A stretch of 64,000 bases of DNA, taken from assembly GCA_004802645.1 (NCBI GenBank), contig SRKS01000001.1:4836001-4900000 (forward strand). The letters are read 5' to 3'. Positions 35,726 through 45,005 of this stretch are shown piece after piece. A model generated the notes under the pieces. The model was not told where the DNA came from. It was given only the letters and a program-made list of their open reading frames with translations, and searched no databases. The stretch is from Amesomyces nigricolor. Lineage: Eukaryota; Ascomycota; Sordariomycetes; Sordariales; Chaetomiaceae. Both the position numbers and the translations under genes were made by a program. Each line of letters opens with the position of its first letter. Positions within the stretch are counted from its first letter, which is position 1.

Positions 35726-37845
35726 ATGGTCCTCCGCAAATTCGAACTGGAAGCCAAGCTCAAGGACGACAACCAACTCATCCGCACCGGAGTCCTTCGG
35801 AACGAGCATCCCCTCAACCTATCCGAAGAGTTCAATGAGTTCTTGCAAGCCTGCCGTCGTGGCGACTTAAAGAGGTGTCAGGAACTCATCTCGGCTGGAG
35901 TCAACATCAACGCAAAGGACAAATACGACTACACCCCGCTTGTCGTTGTGAGTTGCCATTGTGACCTCAAGCTTCATGAACCGTTGCTGACGGGACTAGG
36001 CTAGTCTATGCGGTCACTATGAACTAGTTGAGTTGCTCCTAGAATCAGGTGCGTCAAGTGATCACTGCACCCAGAGCCTGAGACTAACACCATCCAGGGG
36101 CTCTGGCGGACCCCGACTCCTTTGAGCGGGAACGAGCCGTCTACAACGCACTCAACAACAAGATCCGGAACCTTCTTCTTTCCTACGACTACTCCAAGAC
36201 AACAGACCCCCTCCAGCCATGGTCTTCCCACATCACGTCGCTTCTGGTCCGCGACACTCCCGCGACATCCGACATCACTCTCTCCGCCGCAGTAGAGGAC
36301 TTCCGTCTGCACAAATTCCTCCTCTCAGCCAGGTCTCCGTATTTCATGCGCAAGTTTGCGGATGCACCCGAGACAGTTACTTGGAAGTTGTCCCATGCGG
36401 TTCCCGATGAAGCCTTCCAGATCGTACTCCGCTATCTCTACCTTGGCGATCTGCCCCGCGAATTCGTTGGCCCGAGGAGCACCGTCACTGAGGAGGAGGT
36501 GTTCAAGGGCATTGATAAGCTGTGTAAACAGCTCGAGATTGAGAAACTATGGGAGGCGGTCTTGTCCAACGACCGGCGACTAGCGAGGCAGCGCCAGCAG
36601 GATGAAGTCCAGCGTGCCCAGGTCCAAGTGGAAGCATTCTTCCATGACACGGTGCTGAAACACAAAGTGGAAGTTGACACGCGCAAAGCCGGCGATGTCA
36701 AGTGGCCCCACCACAATGCCATATTTGCGGACTGCCTTCTAAGAGCAGACGATCAACCAGAGGATGAAGCCGACGACGAAGCGGACACCGAACCCGACCC
36801 CAACGGCACCGCCATCCCCATCGGCCCAGCAGGAGCCACCCCTCCCCAGAACGGCACCCCCCCCAAGCCTCCGCGCCGCTCTGTCCTCTTCCCAGTACAC
36901 AAACCCTTCCTCATCCGCAGCCCGTACTTCGAAACCATGTTCTCGTCCGACTTCCTCGAAGCCCACGACACGGAGCACCTGCACATCATCAAAACCGACT
37001 GCTCCCCAGCCGTCCTCGAAATCATCCTCCGCTTCCTCTACACCGAAAAGACCGATTGCCCCCTCGAACACGCCCTTGACCTCCTCTACGCCGCCGACAT
37101 GCTCCTTCTCGAAAAGCTTAAGACTAAAGCCGCCGCCACAATATCCACCCTTGGCTCGGGCACCAGCAACGCCCTCGTTGACCGAACACACAACGCCCGC
37201 CCCGACATGCCTTCCTCCCCTTCGTCCTCCCCTTCGTCCTCCCCTTCGTCCTCCCCTTCGTCCTCCCCTTCGTCCTCCCCCTCACCACACAACCAACCCC
37301 AAACCCCCTCCGACCAACAACAATTCCCCGCCGAGCCCGAGCCCGAACCCATAAACGTCTACGATGTCCTCCACGCAGCCTGGGACCTCAAAGTCCAGCG
37401 CCTCGAAGAGTTCTGCGCGCGCTACCTGGCCAGCCGTCTGGAAGACTACATTGATGACCCGGAATTTGCCGAGCTCATCCAAGAGTCTGCGTTACGCCTG
37501 AAAGAGCGGCAGGAGACAGACACGATCGAGTTGTTGGACGATATCCGGTATTATCTGTCGGAGCGATTTAGGCTGCGGTTTGAGGGCGAGGGGTTGGAGG
37601 AGATGTTGGATGAGGGGGTGGATACTGTTGGGGGGGGGTTGGATGGGGATGAGGAGGGGGAGGAGGGGGAGGATGGGGAGGAGCAAGGGGGAGGAAGGGT
37701 TGAGGAGGAGAGAGGGGTGCATCATGGGGTGAGGACGTTGAACGGGGATGTGGTGGAGGATGAGTTTGCGTCGGATGCGGTGAATTATCAGATTTTGTTG
37801 GAGAAGATTGAGAGGATGTTGGAGAGGTTGAATTTGGGGGCATGA
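35726..37845 (+). CDS. Ankyrin repeat and double BTB/POZ domain protein
   Basis: Likely substrate adaptor of a cullin-3 ubiquitin ligase, by analogy with ABTB1/BPOZ and fission yeast Btb proteins. Three exons, 35726-35947, 36000-36048 and 36098-37845, give 672 aa. Residues 35-100 hold the ankyrin repeats (FLQACRRGD..., SLCGHYELVELLLESGA), assembled only after both small introns are removed. The first BTB domain lies at about 120-230 (FRLHKFLLSARSPYF). The second is at about 295-430 and is split by a Pro/acidic insert before FPVHKPFLIRSPYFETMF. A tandem Ser/Pro repeat follows, encoded by a 12-bp minisatellite, then a BACK-like helical region (VYDVLHAAWDLKVQRLEEFCARYL) and a Glu/Gly-rich acidic stretch. 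The ankyrin-BTB-BTB order is the family hallmark. The ubiquitin role is inferred. Confidence 0.87.
37213..37284 (+). repeat. 12-bp minisatellite inside the ankyrin/BTB gene
   Basis: Five perfect copies of TCCTCCCCTTCG and a sixth imperfect copy, in frame, encoding repeats of Ser-Ser-Pro-Ser. Because the unit is a multiple of three, copy-number change would lengthen or shorten the linker without a frameshift. Confidence 0.95.
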
Positions 37846-38184
37846 AGGATTGGGGAATGTATAGATGAGATTGAATAATGAATCGATCATGAATTTATCA
37901 ACGAATGAGACGCATTTTCTGGTTGATGAAGGAATAAAAAAACTTCATTGGAGTCGAGATTTTTCTTCAGATCGTCTTCTGGAGAGAAACCTCCTCTTGT
38001 TCCCCAAGCCCTCGGCCATGAGAGTATACCAGAGATCAAATTCAAGCAGATTACATGACCCTACAGAGTACCTCCTGCCCTTGCGCCTGCCAGACAGTCA
38101 AGATCACCACCCATCTTCTCCCACTGTAATCTCATCATCATCTCCGCATGTCAAACTCTGCCACTCCCCGAGCTCACCAAACCA
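37846..38184. other. Convergent intergenic region
   Basis: 339 bp between the stops of the ankyrin/BTB gene and the lactone oxidase. AT-rich just after 37846, consistent with 3' UTR and polyadenylation signals. No gene. Confidence 0.6.
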
Positions 38185-39837
38185 CTAAGCCGGCATAACC
38201 GGGTTCTGGCTCCCCGTCACGCGGAACCCACCCCCCCACGCCAACTCACGCTCAAATCCAACCTCCTCCAGCGCGAGCTTCTTGGCCTCCCCCGCCGCTG
38301 CCTCACCCAGCAGATTCCTCCGATGCCACGGACCAACAAACATGCCCTCCGGGTCCACCTCGTTCCGCACCTTGCAGAACTTCCTCCAGTCCTCGCCGTA
38401 CCACGTTGCGAACTCGCTGGGGGTAACAGTAAACGTCTTGGCCCAATGCGGCTTGCCGCCCAGGTCGCGCATCAGCCACTCAAACGCGCGGTAGTACCGC
38501 TCCGTGGCCTCGCGGGTCGGGTCGCGGTAGTAGGGGCGGTACATGGTAGCGTTGAGGTACAGCGCTGGGCCATCGTCGGGGGTGATATCCAGATAGGGTC
38601 GGTTGCCGGCGGCAGCGCTCGCGTTCACCGTGGTGTCGCTCACGCGCACCTCGACGGGCGAGTGCACCCACAGGCCCTCGGCGCTGAAGGGGATGCGGTG
38701 GTCGACGTAGCCCGGGTCGCCGGGCTGCAGGCGGTTGAGCCAGGCGGCGAGGCGTTGCAGGGCCTCGGGGCCCTTGTGCAAGGGGATGGCCCACTCGTTG
38801 ACGAACTGCGAGTAGAGGCAGTTGAGGAGGAAGGCCTGGGTGGAGGGCTGCACGCCGCTGACGCGGGTGACTTCGCCGTTGCCGAAGCCATAGTTGAGGC
38901 CGAAGACGAAGCGCTCGATCCAGGGGGTGATGCGCGGGAACCAGCGGGCGAGGGCGAGGAGGTTTTGATAGAGGATGTAGCCGAGCTTGCTGTCTTGGAA
39001 GCTGGTGGGCGGTTGGTGGTGGGTGACCTTGCCCGAGTCAATGTCTTCCTTGGGAACCTTGTCGGCGTGCCAGACTACGGCGCGGCGCATGTAGGGGAAC
39101 CACCACACGCGCACGAACTCGGCTTGCTTCCAGAGGGAGGTGTCCCAGGTGTCGAAGAGCTTGGAGTCGGCGTCGATAGCCTGGCTCCAGGACAGCGAGA
39201 AAGCCGGGACCGCCTTCAGGGTCACCTCGGTGATGACACCCAGGGCGCCCACTGAGAGGAGTGCGGCGCGGAATAGCTCAGGGTTCTCCTCAGCCGAGCA
39301 CGCCCTCGTCTTCCCGTCGGCCATAGTCACCTTCATGGCAACAATGCTCTCACTCACCAGCCCATGCTTCAGACTGCTGCCGTGGGTGCCCGTGCTGATA
39401 GCACCCGCGATGCTCTGGTCATTGATGCTGCCCAGACTGGGCATTGCCAGACCGGCGGCATCGAGAGCTGAGCTGAGCTGGTACAGTCTGATACCCGCCT
39501 CGACGGTACACAAGCCTGTGGCCGGGTCGATGGAGAGGACGCGGTTGAAGTTGTCCAGGTTGAGCATCCAGGAGGAGGTGCAGGTCAAGTCAGAGGGCGA
39601 ATGGCCTGAACCGACCGTGGTAAGACGGCGGCGGCATTGGCGGGCGAGGGTGATGGCCTTCTCAATCTCGGCAAGGGTCTCGGGCTGGATGAAGAGCTCT
39701 GGGAGCGAGCTGAAAGTGCGCGCCCAGGTGCGGTGGGTGTAAGCGGTGTGGGCGCGGAAGGGGGTGCCATCGGAAGAATTGGCCGTGATGGCGGTGCGGA
39801 CCTCAATGGGAAGGGTAGTGAGACTGGTGGATGCCAT
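38185..39837 (-). CDS. alo1: D-arabinono-1,4-lactone oxidase
   Basis: Mitochondrial flavoenzyme that makes D-erythroascorbate from D-arabinono-1,4-lactone, the last step of the fungal ascorbate-analogue pathway and part of oxidative-stress defence. A single exon encodes 550 aa, matching the 526-556 typical of the family. The FAD-binding (PCMH/VAO) domain occupies about 35-210. VGSGHSPSD contains His79, the expected covalent FAD attachment site, and SLGSINDQSIAGAISTGTHG is the flavin-binding block. The C-terminal ALO domain carries the GGKPHWAK motif at about 462-469, followed by DPEGMFVGPWHRRNLLG. No introns and a clean ATG. I see no aberrations. Confidence 0.95.
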   Translation of the reverse strand: MASTSLTTLPIEVRTAITANSSDGTPFRAHTAYTHRTWARTFSSLPELFIQPETLAEIEKAITLARQCRRRLTTVGSGHSPSDLTCTSSWMLNLDNFNRVLSIDPATGLCTVEAGIRLYQLSSALDAAGLAMPSLGSINDQSIAGAISTGTHGSSLKHGLVSESIVAMKVTMADGKTRACSAEENPELFRAALLSVGALGVITEVTLKAVPAFSLSWSQAIDADSKLFDTWDTSLWKQAEFVRVWWFPYMRRAVVWHADKVPKEDIDSGKVTHHQPPTSFQDSKLGYILYQNLLALARWFPRITPWIERFVFGLNYGFGNGEVTRVSGVQPSTQAFLLNCLYSQFVNEWAIPLHKGPEALQRLAAWLNRLQPGDPGYVDHRIPFSAEGLWVHSPVEVRVSDTTVNASAAAGNRPYLDITPDDGPALYLNATMYRPYYRDPTREATERYYRAFEWLMRDLGGKPHWAKTFTVTPSEFATWYGEDWRKFCKVRNEVDPEGMFVGPWHRRNLLGEAAAGEAKKLALEEVGFERELAWGGGFRVTGSQNPVMPA

Positions 39838-40339
39838 GTTGGCGGTGATGTCGCGACGCGACAGGGTCTTAGTCGTGCTTGTGGTTGGTAAGACCTCACT
39901 TAGAGCCGTGAGGTCGGTTGGTGCAAAACAAGAAGTGTAGATTTTTTGAGTCGAGCTTCAAGCATACTCAGAGAACCGACACCCTCATCCTAGACCCGGC
40001 CTTCTGTCTCTCAACGGAAAAAAAATCCCGAGCCCTGTAAGTCCTTCAAGAAAGGTCTCGCTGAAGGGTCGAAGGCGTGATGGCGGGTATAAATCCTGTC
40101 CGAGTTCTGGACCCTGTCAAGTGGGGAGGTCTGGTGGGGCAGCCCGACAAACGCGATCGATAAGATTGATTTGTGTACTCTGGTTGGCTGGAGGCGCGGT
40201 TCGCGCTGCCGAGATTCCGCTCCTTCCAGAACCTTGTCAACGTCTTTCATCACTTCTCTCTGTCTCAACCTCGACTTCTTGTCTAAGTTAATAGAATGGA
40301 AGACAATCACCACAAAAAGTATTAATCGTTCTCGGCCCA
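39838..40339. other. Lactone oxidase promoter region and phosphotransferase 3' flank
   Basis: 502 bp with no recognisable gene. It holds the 5' leader of the minus-strand lactone oxidase and the 3' UTR of the next minus-strand gene. Confidence 0.55.
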
Positions 40340-41749
40340 TCAATTTGCCTTGCCCGAATATTCACCCAGAGCCTTCGCCCTCCATTTCTCCCACTCTTTC
40401 TCACCAAAACCAAAAGCCTGACGAACACCAGTAAGCAAGCCCTTGATCGCATCCTGATCATCCATCAAAGGCCCCAAACCGAAGAAGAATCTCTGTACCT
40501 TCCTCCCTCGAACGACATACTCCGCGAGATCATCGCGCCCGCGCTCGCGGAACATCTCGGCAAACCTGACCTCTTCGTCCGACAGCTCGTTGGACCCGTC
40601 GTAGAACAGCCCAACCGGCCACAGCATGCACGGGGAGCAGAAAGCGTCTTCCTTTGATGCCGTCTGGGCCCATTCCCAGTCGATGATCCCCACAATGTTG
40701 AATGACTTGTCGACGAGGATATGGTCCCCTTTGTCATCCGTGTGTCTGAGGTAGAACTTTTCCCCTCCCGGCTGTTGTCCGTTTTCAGGCCAGACGTCGT
40801 CTATGAGGTCGAAACGGAAGCGATGTGCGACGAGGATGTCTTCAACGTTGTTGACGCCGATCTCGCCGCTCTCGATCTTGTCCGTGTAGGACTTGACAAT
40901 GGCACGGGCTGCCTTCGCGGAGGAAGTGAACGGACCCAGCGGGCGTCCTTCGACGAACATGGGAGGGAAGGCAATTCCCTGAACTTTGTAGGGTCTCTCT
41001 CCTCCTTCTGTCGGCATAAGAGACCCCAACCTGTCGAACGGATGCCTTTCAATCTCCAGATAGACATCTGCCAGCTGCTGCATCACTTTCTCCTTCTCTG
41101 GTGCTGACAGTTGCGGCCAATGCACCGGTTTCCCCTCCAACTTTTCCATGAGGATATACCCAACCCCGACGTCGTTGTCTGGGTCAGTCGCACCCGCCCA
41201 GCCAAATACCTGCGGAACTGGGACCCGTGTTTGTGATCGGAGAAACAGGATGGTTGCCGCCTCGCTGCGGATGTCGTAGTCGCCGATGGCCTTCGGAGGG
41301 GACGAGGGGCCCTCGCGCCGGAACCTCGCTATCCACGTGACGCCGTCGTCGAAGACGATATCAGCATGGCAGTTTTGGCCGCCCATCGCGGAGGACAGCC
41401 GCCGTCCCGATACGTCCACGGTGCACGGAATGCCGCTGCGGAGTTGCGAAGCACGGCGGCAGAGAGCGGCGGCGTTAATTTTGGCGCAGAGAGCGGCCAT
41501 GCAGCGGGCCTCTGCTCTCACATACATGGGGCGCCAGGCATCCCAGTTGTTCTGAGAAGGAGGAGGTAAAGTCAGTTGTTTCCTTTGGCCAACTCTTATT
41601 GCAAGAACACCTACCTCAAAACATGGGCACTGGTGGAACTGCCCCTGGAGATGTGTTCGACAGAGACGTCTGTGGCAGAGCACGCAATCACCAGCTCGCA
41701 GTACGGCGGGCTGCGAGCAGCCCTCCCAGTCGCATGGCCACAGGGCCAT
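40340..41749 (-). CDS. APH-family phosphotransferase with Cys-rich N-terminus
   Basis: Aminoglycoside phosphotransferase-fold protein of the large fungal clan; the substrate is unknown and probably a small molecule. Exons 41749-41615 and 41551-40340 give 448 aa. The 63-nt intron (41614-41552) has no stop and a length divisible by three, but its GTAGGT donor, CAACTGACT branch sequence and CTCAG acceptor support splicing. The first 45 residues form a Cys/His cluster (CDWEGC...CVLCHRRLCRTHL...FHQCPCF) that looks zinc-binding. The kinase core has WIARFRR, an IRSEAATILFLR helix, and YILMEKLEG for the hinge. The catalytic loop is HTDDKGDHILVD, with His where the usual motif has Asn, then IDWEWA with the metal-binding Asp. 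The start is the first ATG downstream of a frame that extends only through non-ATG codons. Confidence 0.82.
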   Translation of the reverse strand: MALWPCDWEGCSQPAVLRAGDCVLCHRRLCRTHLQGQFHQCPCFEVGVLAIRVGQRKQLTLPPPSQNNWDAWRPMYVRAEARCMAALCAKINAAALCRRASQLRSGIPCTVDVSGRRLSSAMGGQNCHADIVFDDGVTWIARFRREGPSSPPKAIGDYDIRSEAATILFLRSQTRVPVPQVFGWAGATDPDNDVGVGYILMEKLEGKPVHWPQLSAPEKEKVMQQLADVYLEIERHPFDRLGSLMPTEGGERPYKVQGIAFPPMFVEGRPLGPFTSSAKAARAIVKSYTDKIESGEIGVNNVEDILVAHRFRFDLIDDVWPENGQQPGGEKFYLRHTDDKGDHILVDKSFNIVGIIDWEWAQTASKEDAFCSPCMLWPVGLFYDGSNELSDEEVRFAEMFRERGRDDLAEYVVRGRKVQRFFFGLGPLMDDQDAIKGLLTGVRQAFGFGEKEWEKWRAKALGEYSGKAN

Positions 41750-42314
41750 TTTCGTAATGATATCGGTGTGGACGGATGCGCAAGATGGTGATGGAAAAGA
41801 TGAGAGAGCCTGGGGACTGTTTGCTTTCACTGGTGGGAGTGGGGATGAGAGAGCCTGGGACCGTTTGCTCTCGCTGGTGGGGGGGCATGCAGGCACCCAG
41901 CCCCTGGGCGTCACCTCAGCTTGGCAAGTGCAGATTTGATTGGGTTTCGTGAAGAAGGCGGGCTAGTTGAGCAGAGAAGTTGTCGTCATGGAAACTACTC
42001 TAACAAGATACTCCGTAAGATAGCGGGTGAGATAGATACTCCGTAACCATAAGATGGAGAGAATTAAAAAAAAACAGAGATAGAAAGAGAAGGGTAAATG
42101 TTTTGGATATAGACAAGTTCCCACAACACCACTGATTCTAGCAAGCACCCTTAATTTAAAGTGATATCAGACGTCATTATCGTTCTAAACCCAAAGCGCC
42201 ATCGCTATGCATGTAAGCCCATTTGCTGACCCATATCCGCCATAACCTAAGTAGTACATCGCTTCATCATATCATATCCAATACACCTTCCTTTAATCCA
42301 AGGAATCTGTGGTT
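41750..42314. other. Phosphotransferase upstream region and DUF3433 3' flank
   Basis: 565 bp with no gene. Two copies of TACTCCGTA start 28 bp apart, at 42009 and 42037, about 260-290 bp upstream of the phosphotransferase ATG. The rest is AT-rich. Confidence 0.55.
42009..42045. promoter_or_regulatory. Paired TACTCCGTA elements
   Basis: Exact TACTCCGTA at 42009-42017 and 42037-42045. Both are preceded by GA and followed by A, so the copies share an extended context. Two further exact copies lie at 45734 and 45909. The function is unknown; possibly a transcription factor site. Confidence 0.4.
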
Positions 42315-45005
42315 TCACTTAAAAGCCCTCCTGATCTGGCTCTTCCTCACCCTCCTCTTCTCCGTAAACCTCCTCACCCTCCTGACCCCAAGCTCGCCGT
42401 CCTCACCCCCATTACCCCCCTCCCCAAACCCAAACGCCCACAGACTCCCTCCCCCGCGCGGCATCCCCTTCCCAACCCCCAACTTCACGTCCATCTCCCC
42501 CCTCGTCGCACACCCCTTAAAAGCGGGCTCCTCCCTCATCTCAGCCGTAACCAAATACCCCACAATCTCCGCCAAACACGTCACCGCATGCGGCATGCGC
42601 AGCCTATTTCTCCCCGGCACCAACAACACCACCCCGAGGACAAAAAGCCCCAACAGCACCAACAGCGCATAAAACGCCTCCATATTCGCAAACATCCTCA
42701 CCTCCCCCACCCCCTCCGCATTAACCCCCGTCAACGCCATAAAACACCCCCCTCCCAACACCGGCACCAACACCAACCCCACCGCCAACCCCTCCACCAC
42801 CGCCAACCTCCACTCCCCACCCCTCATCGCATGCACCACCCCCTGCAGCGGCGCACAAGCCGCATAATCCGCCAGCACCGACGTCCCCACATCCACCCCG
42901 CCATTCCCACTCCCATTGTTATGCTCATCCGCCATCCTCCCCCACGGCACCAGCACCCTCACCGCGCCCACCACCGCCTGGAACACCAGAAAGGGCAACA
43001 TCCCCAGCAGGGCCGGGACGAAGGAGTACAGGAAATCGGCGGCGGAAAAGGCGCCCGGTTGCGGGTCTGCTTTGAGGCCCGCGCCGGGGAGGAAGCCGGC
43101 TGAGATCTTTGTGGCGGGGAGGAAGGAGAGGACGAGGATCGTGGTGAGCAGGGCGAGGGAGGTGAGGAGGAGGAGGAGGAGCGGGACAGTGCGCAGGGAG
43201 GGGGGGAGGTAGCGCGCACGGGGGAGGCGGGGGGATTCGGGGTCGTGAGTGTGATCGAGGTCGGGGTTTTCTTGGTTGTGGTGGGGGGGAAAGGGGTTGA
43301 AGGGGGAGGGTTTGTGGTCACCAGGGTGGCGCTGCATTTTATGGCCTGCTGTGCCGGGGCCCGCGATGGGGAAGAGGTTTGGTTCGTCCATGGGGCTGCC
43401 GAGGGTGTGCCAGAAGCCCGGGCGGGTGCCGTCCTTCCAGGTCCAGTAGCAGAGGCGGTCGGCGGCGCGGCGGCGCAGGGCGAAGCGGATGCCGTCGCGG
43501 GTGCGGGCGAGCTGCGTGCCGCGGTAGTCCGAGGCGGTGTTTGTGTGGGCGACGAGCGTGGCGAGGTCCGCGAGCGACCGCGGGTCCCAGAGGAGGCCCG
43601 TGGTGGGGAGCGTGGCCCAGTAGCGCCAGACGATGATGGTGGAGGTGAACAAGGCGAGGTAGAGTGCCACGAGGGTCCAGGCGACGCCTTGGACGGTTGC
43701 CCAGGTCCAAGTTTGTTCAACCAGGATGACGGTGAAGAGCGAGCTTTGGAGGGGGATCGTGAAGTTCATCAGCCAGGTGACCAGCATTGGGATCCAGACG
43801 TTCCATGGCCCGACCAGCTTGGGCCACAGGAAGGACGAGTACAGCTCCTGAAACAGGGCGCCGTCTCTCACTTGCTCAGACTCAGAAGCTAGTCGGGCAA
43901 AGGGCAGCGTGCGCAGCATGGTCGTGGCGATGAACTGCGCGTAGAGCAACATGCCAGCACCGAGTAACTGCGGGAGGATGCGGAAGACGAAATAACGTCC
44001 TCCGTGGATGGTAGCCCACTCCAACAGCCCTTGGTGGAGATGTGAGTAGACAGCGCTCAAAATGAGTGCCGCAATCATCAAGAGACACACGGCCATAAAG
44101 CCAAACAGGGCGGGTGCCCGAAGCGGCCATGGCCTGAAGGTGAGCGGTGGGAGCTCAATTCCCCTGGAAAGAAGCTCCTCTCTTTCGACAGGTCTCCATT
44201 CGTGGGGTTGAGGTGGGCGCGACCCCTTCTTGAGCAGGCTTTCGGCGAGAGATTGAGCCGATTCTCGTGGCCCGGGGATAAACGGGCGTGGCACCTGTTG
44301 GCGAAGCGGGTCTGGCTGAGGGGGTTCAACCGGAGCATGAGTCGTCGGAGGCCGGTTCTGGAAGGGAGCGGTCCTGGGAAGATATTGTTGTGAGGGGCTG
44401 CGTTGAGAGCTCTGCTCCAATGGCGCTGGTTGGTAGCCATGAGGAAATGATCCAGGGGCAAGCCGGATCCCATCGGAAGAGGTCCCGCTGCCAGAGACTG
44501 TTGTTGTCGAGTAACCAGTATCGCGATCACGGGTGAGGGCCTCAATGGCATATTGGACAAAAGGGGTATTATCAATTCCTGGTGTGATGACGCCGTCGAG
44601 CCGGGCGAGCTCATCCCTGAATTCGGTTGCCATGGCAGCGTTTTGAGAAGCGTCCCAGGGCTGCTGGTAAGGACCTAGCCCCGGGAGATCAGGTACGCGG
44701 CGGTATGGCCCGTCAACAATAACAGGAGTGCCGTAAGATCGGACGATGACGGGAGGATCAAAGATGTTGTCGGTGCCGTCGGGCTCGGGTTCCGAGAGGG
44801 GAGATGGAGGTGACACAGGCCGCGGCGGGGTTGTTGAGGATGGAGGGGATGGAGTGAAAGGGACGGCAGATGCGTGTGTCGTTTGGATAAGACGGCGTCG
44901 AGACGAATCAGACTCTGGCCGAAGTCTCACCTCGGCAGGCTGCTGCAAGAGTCCAGACTGGTCCACATGTTCGGTGCTGAAGGTGTGGGTGTTCTGCGGG
45001 ATCAT
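42315..45005 (-). CDS. DUF3433-family polytopic membrane protein
   Basis: A single exon of 896 aa. The first 290 residues are hydrophilic, Pro/Ser-rich and presumably cytosolic. Eight hydrophobic segments follow at about 295-320, 335-360, 400-428, 435-458, 605-628, 656-690, 735-758 and 775-795, in two sets of four separated by a loop of about 145 residues containing the DUF3433-like block TTGLLWDPRSLADLATLVAHTN as two adjoining parts. The protein ends in a basic tail (RRFTEKRRVRKSQ). The family is confined to fungi; Neurospora spray is the studied member, linked to calcium and hyphal branching, but a transported substrate is not known. The ATG at 45005 is the first in frame. I infer plasma or internal membrane localisation only. 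Confidence 0.8.
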   Translation of the reverse strand: MIPQNTHTFSTEHVDQSGLLQQPAEVRLRPESDSSRRRLIQTTHASAVPFTPSPPSSTTPPRPVSPPSPLSEPEPDGTDNIFDPPVIVRSYGTPVIVDGPYRRVPDLPGLGPYQQPWDASQNAAMATEFRDELARLDGVITPGIDNTPFVQYAIEALTRDRDTGYSTTTVSGSGTSSDGIRLAPGSFPHGYQPAPLEQSSQRSPSQQYLPRTAPFQNRPPTTHAPVEPPQPDPLRQQVPRPFIPGPRESAQSLAESLLKKGSRPPQPHEWRPVEREELLSRGIELPPLTFRPWPLRAPALFGFMAVCLLMIAALILSAVYSHLHQGLLEWATIHGGRYFVFRILPQLLGAGMLLYAQFIATTMLRTLPFARLASESEQVRDGALFQELYSSFLWPKLVGPWNVWIPMLVTWLMNFTIPLQSSLFTVILVEQTWTWATVQGVAWTLVALYLALFTSTIIVWRYWATLPTTGLLWDPRSLADLATLVAHTNTASDYRGTQLARTRDGIRFALRRRAADRLCYWTWKDGTRPGFWHTLGSPMDEPNLFPIAGPGTAGHKMQRHPGDHKPSPFNPFPPHHNQENPDLDHTHDPESPRLPRARYLPPSLRTVPLLLLLLTSLALLTTILVLSFLPATKISAGFLPGAGLKADPQPGAFSAADFLYSFVPALLGMLPFLVFQAVVGAVRVLVPWGRMADEHNNGSGNGGVDVGTSVLADYAACAPLQGVVHAMRGGEWRLAVVEGLAVGLVLVPVLGGGCFMALTGVNAEGVGEVRMFANMEAFYALLVLLGLFVLGVVLLVPGRNRLRMPHAVTCLAEIVGYLVTAEMREEPAFKGCATRGEMDVKLGVGKGMPRGGGSLWAFGFGEGGNGGEDGELGVRRVRRFTEKRRVRKSQIRRAFK

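Noticed and set aside
41750..41914. N-terminal extension of the phosphotransferase from a GTG at 41914
   Set aside because: No ATG lies in the extension, its sequence is repetitive and the ATG at 41749 begins right before the Cys cluster.
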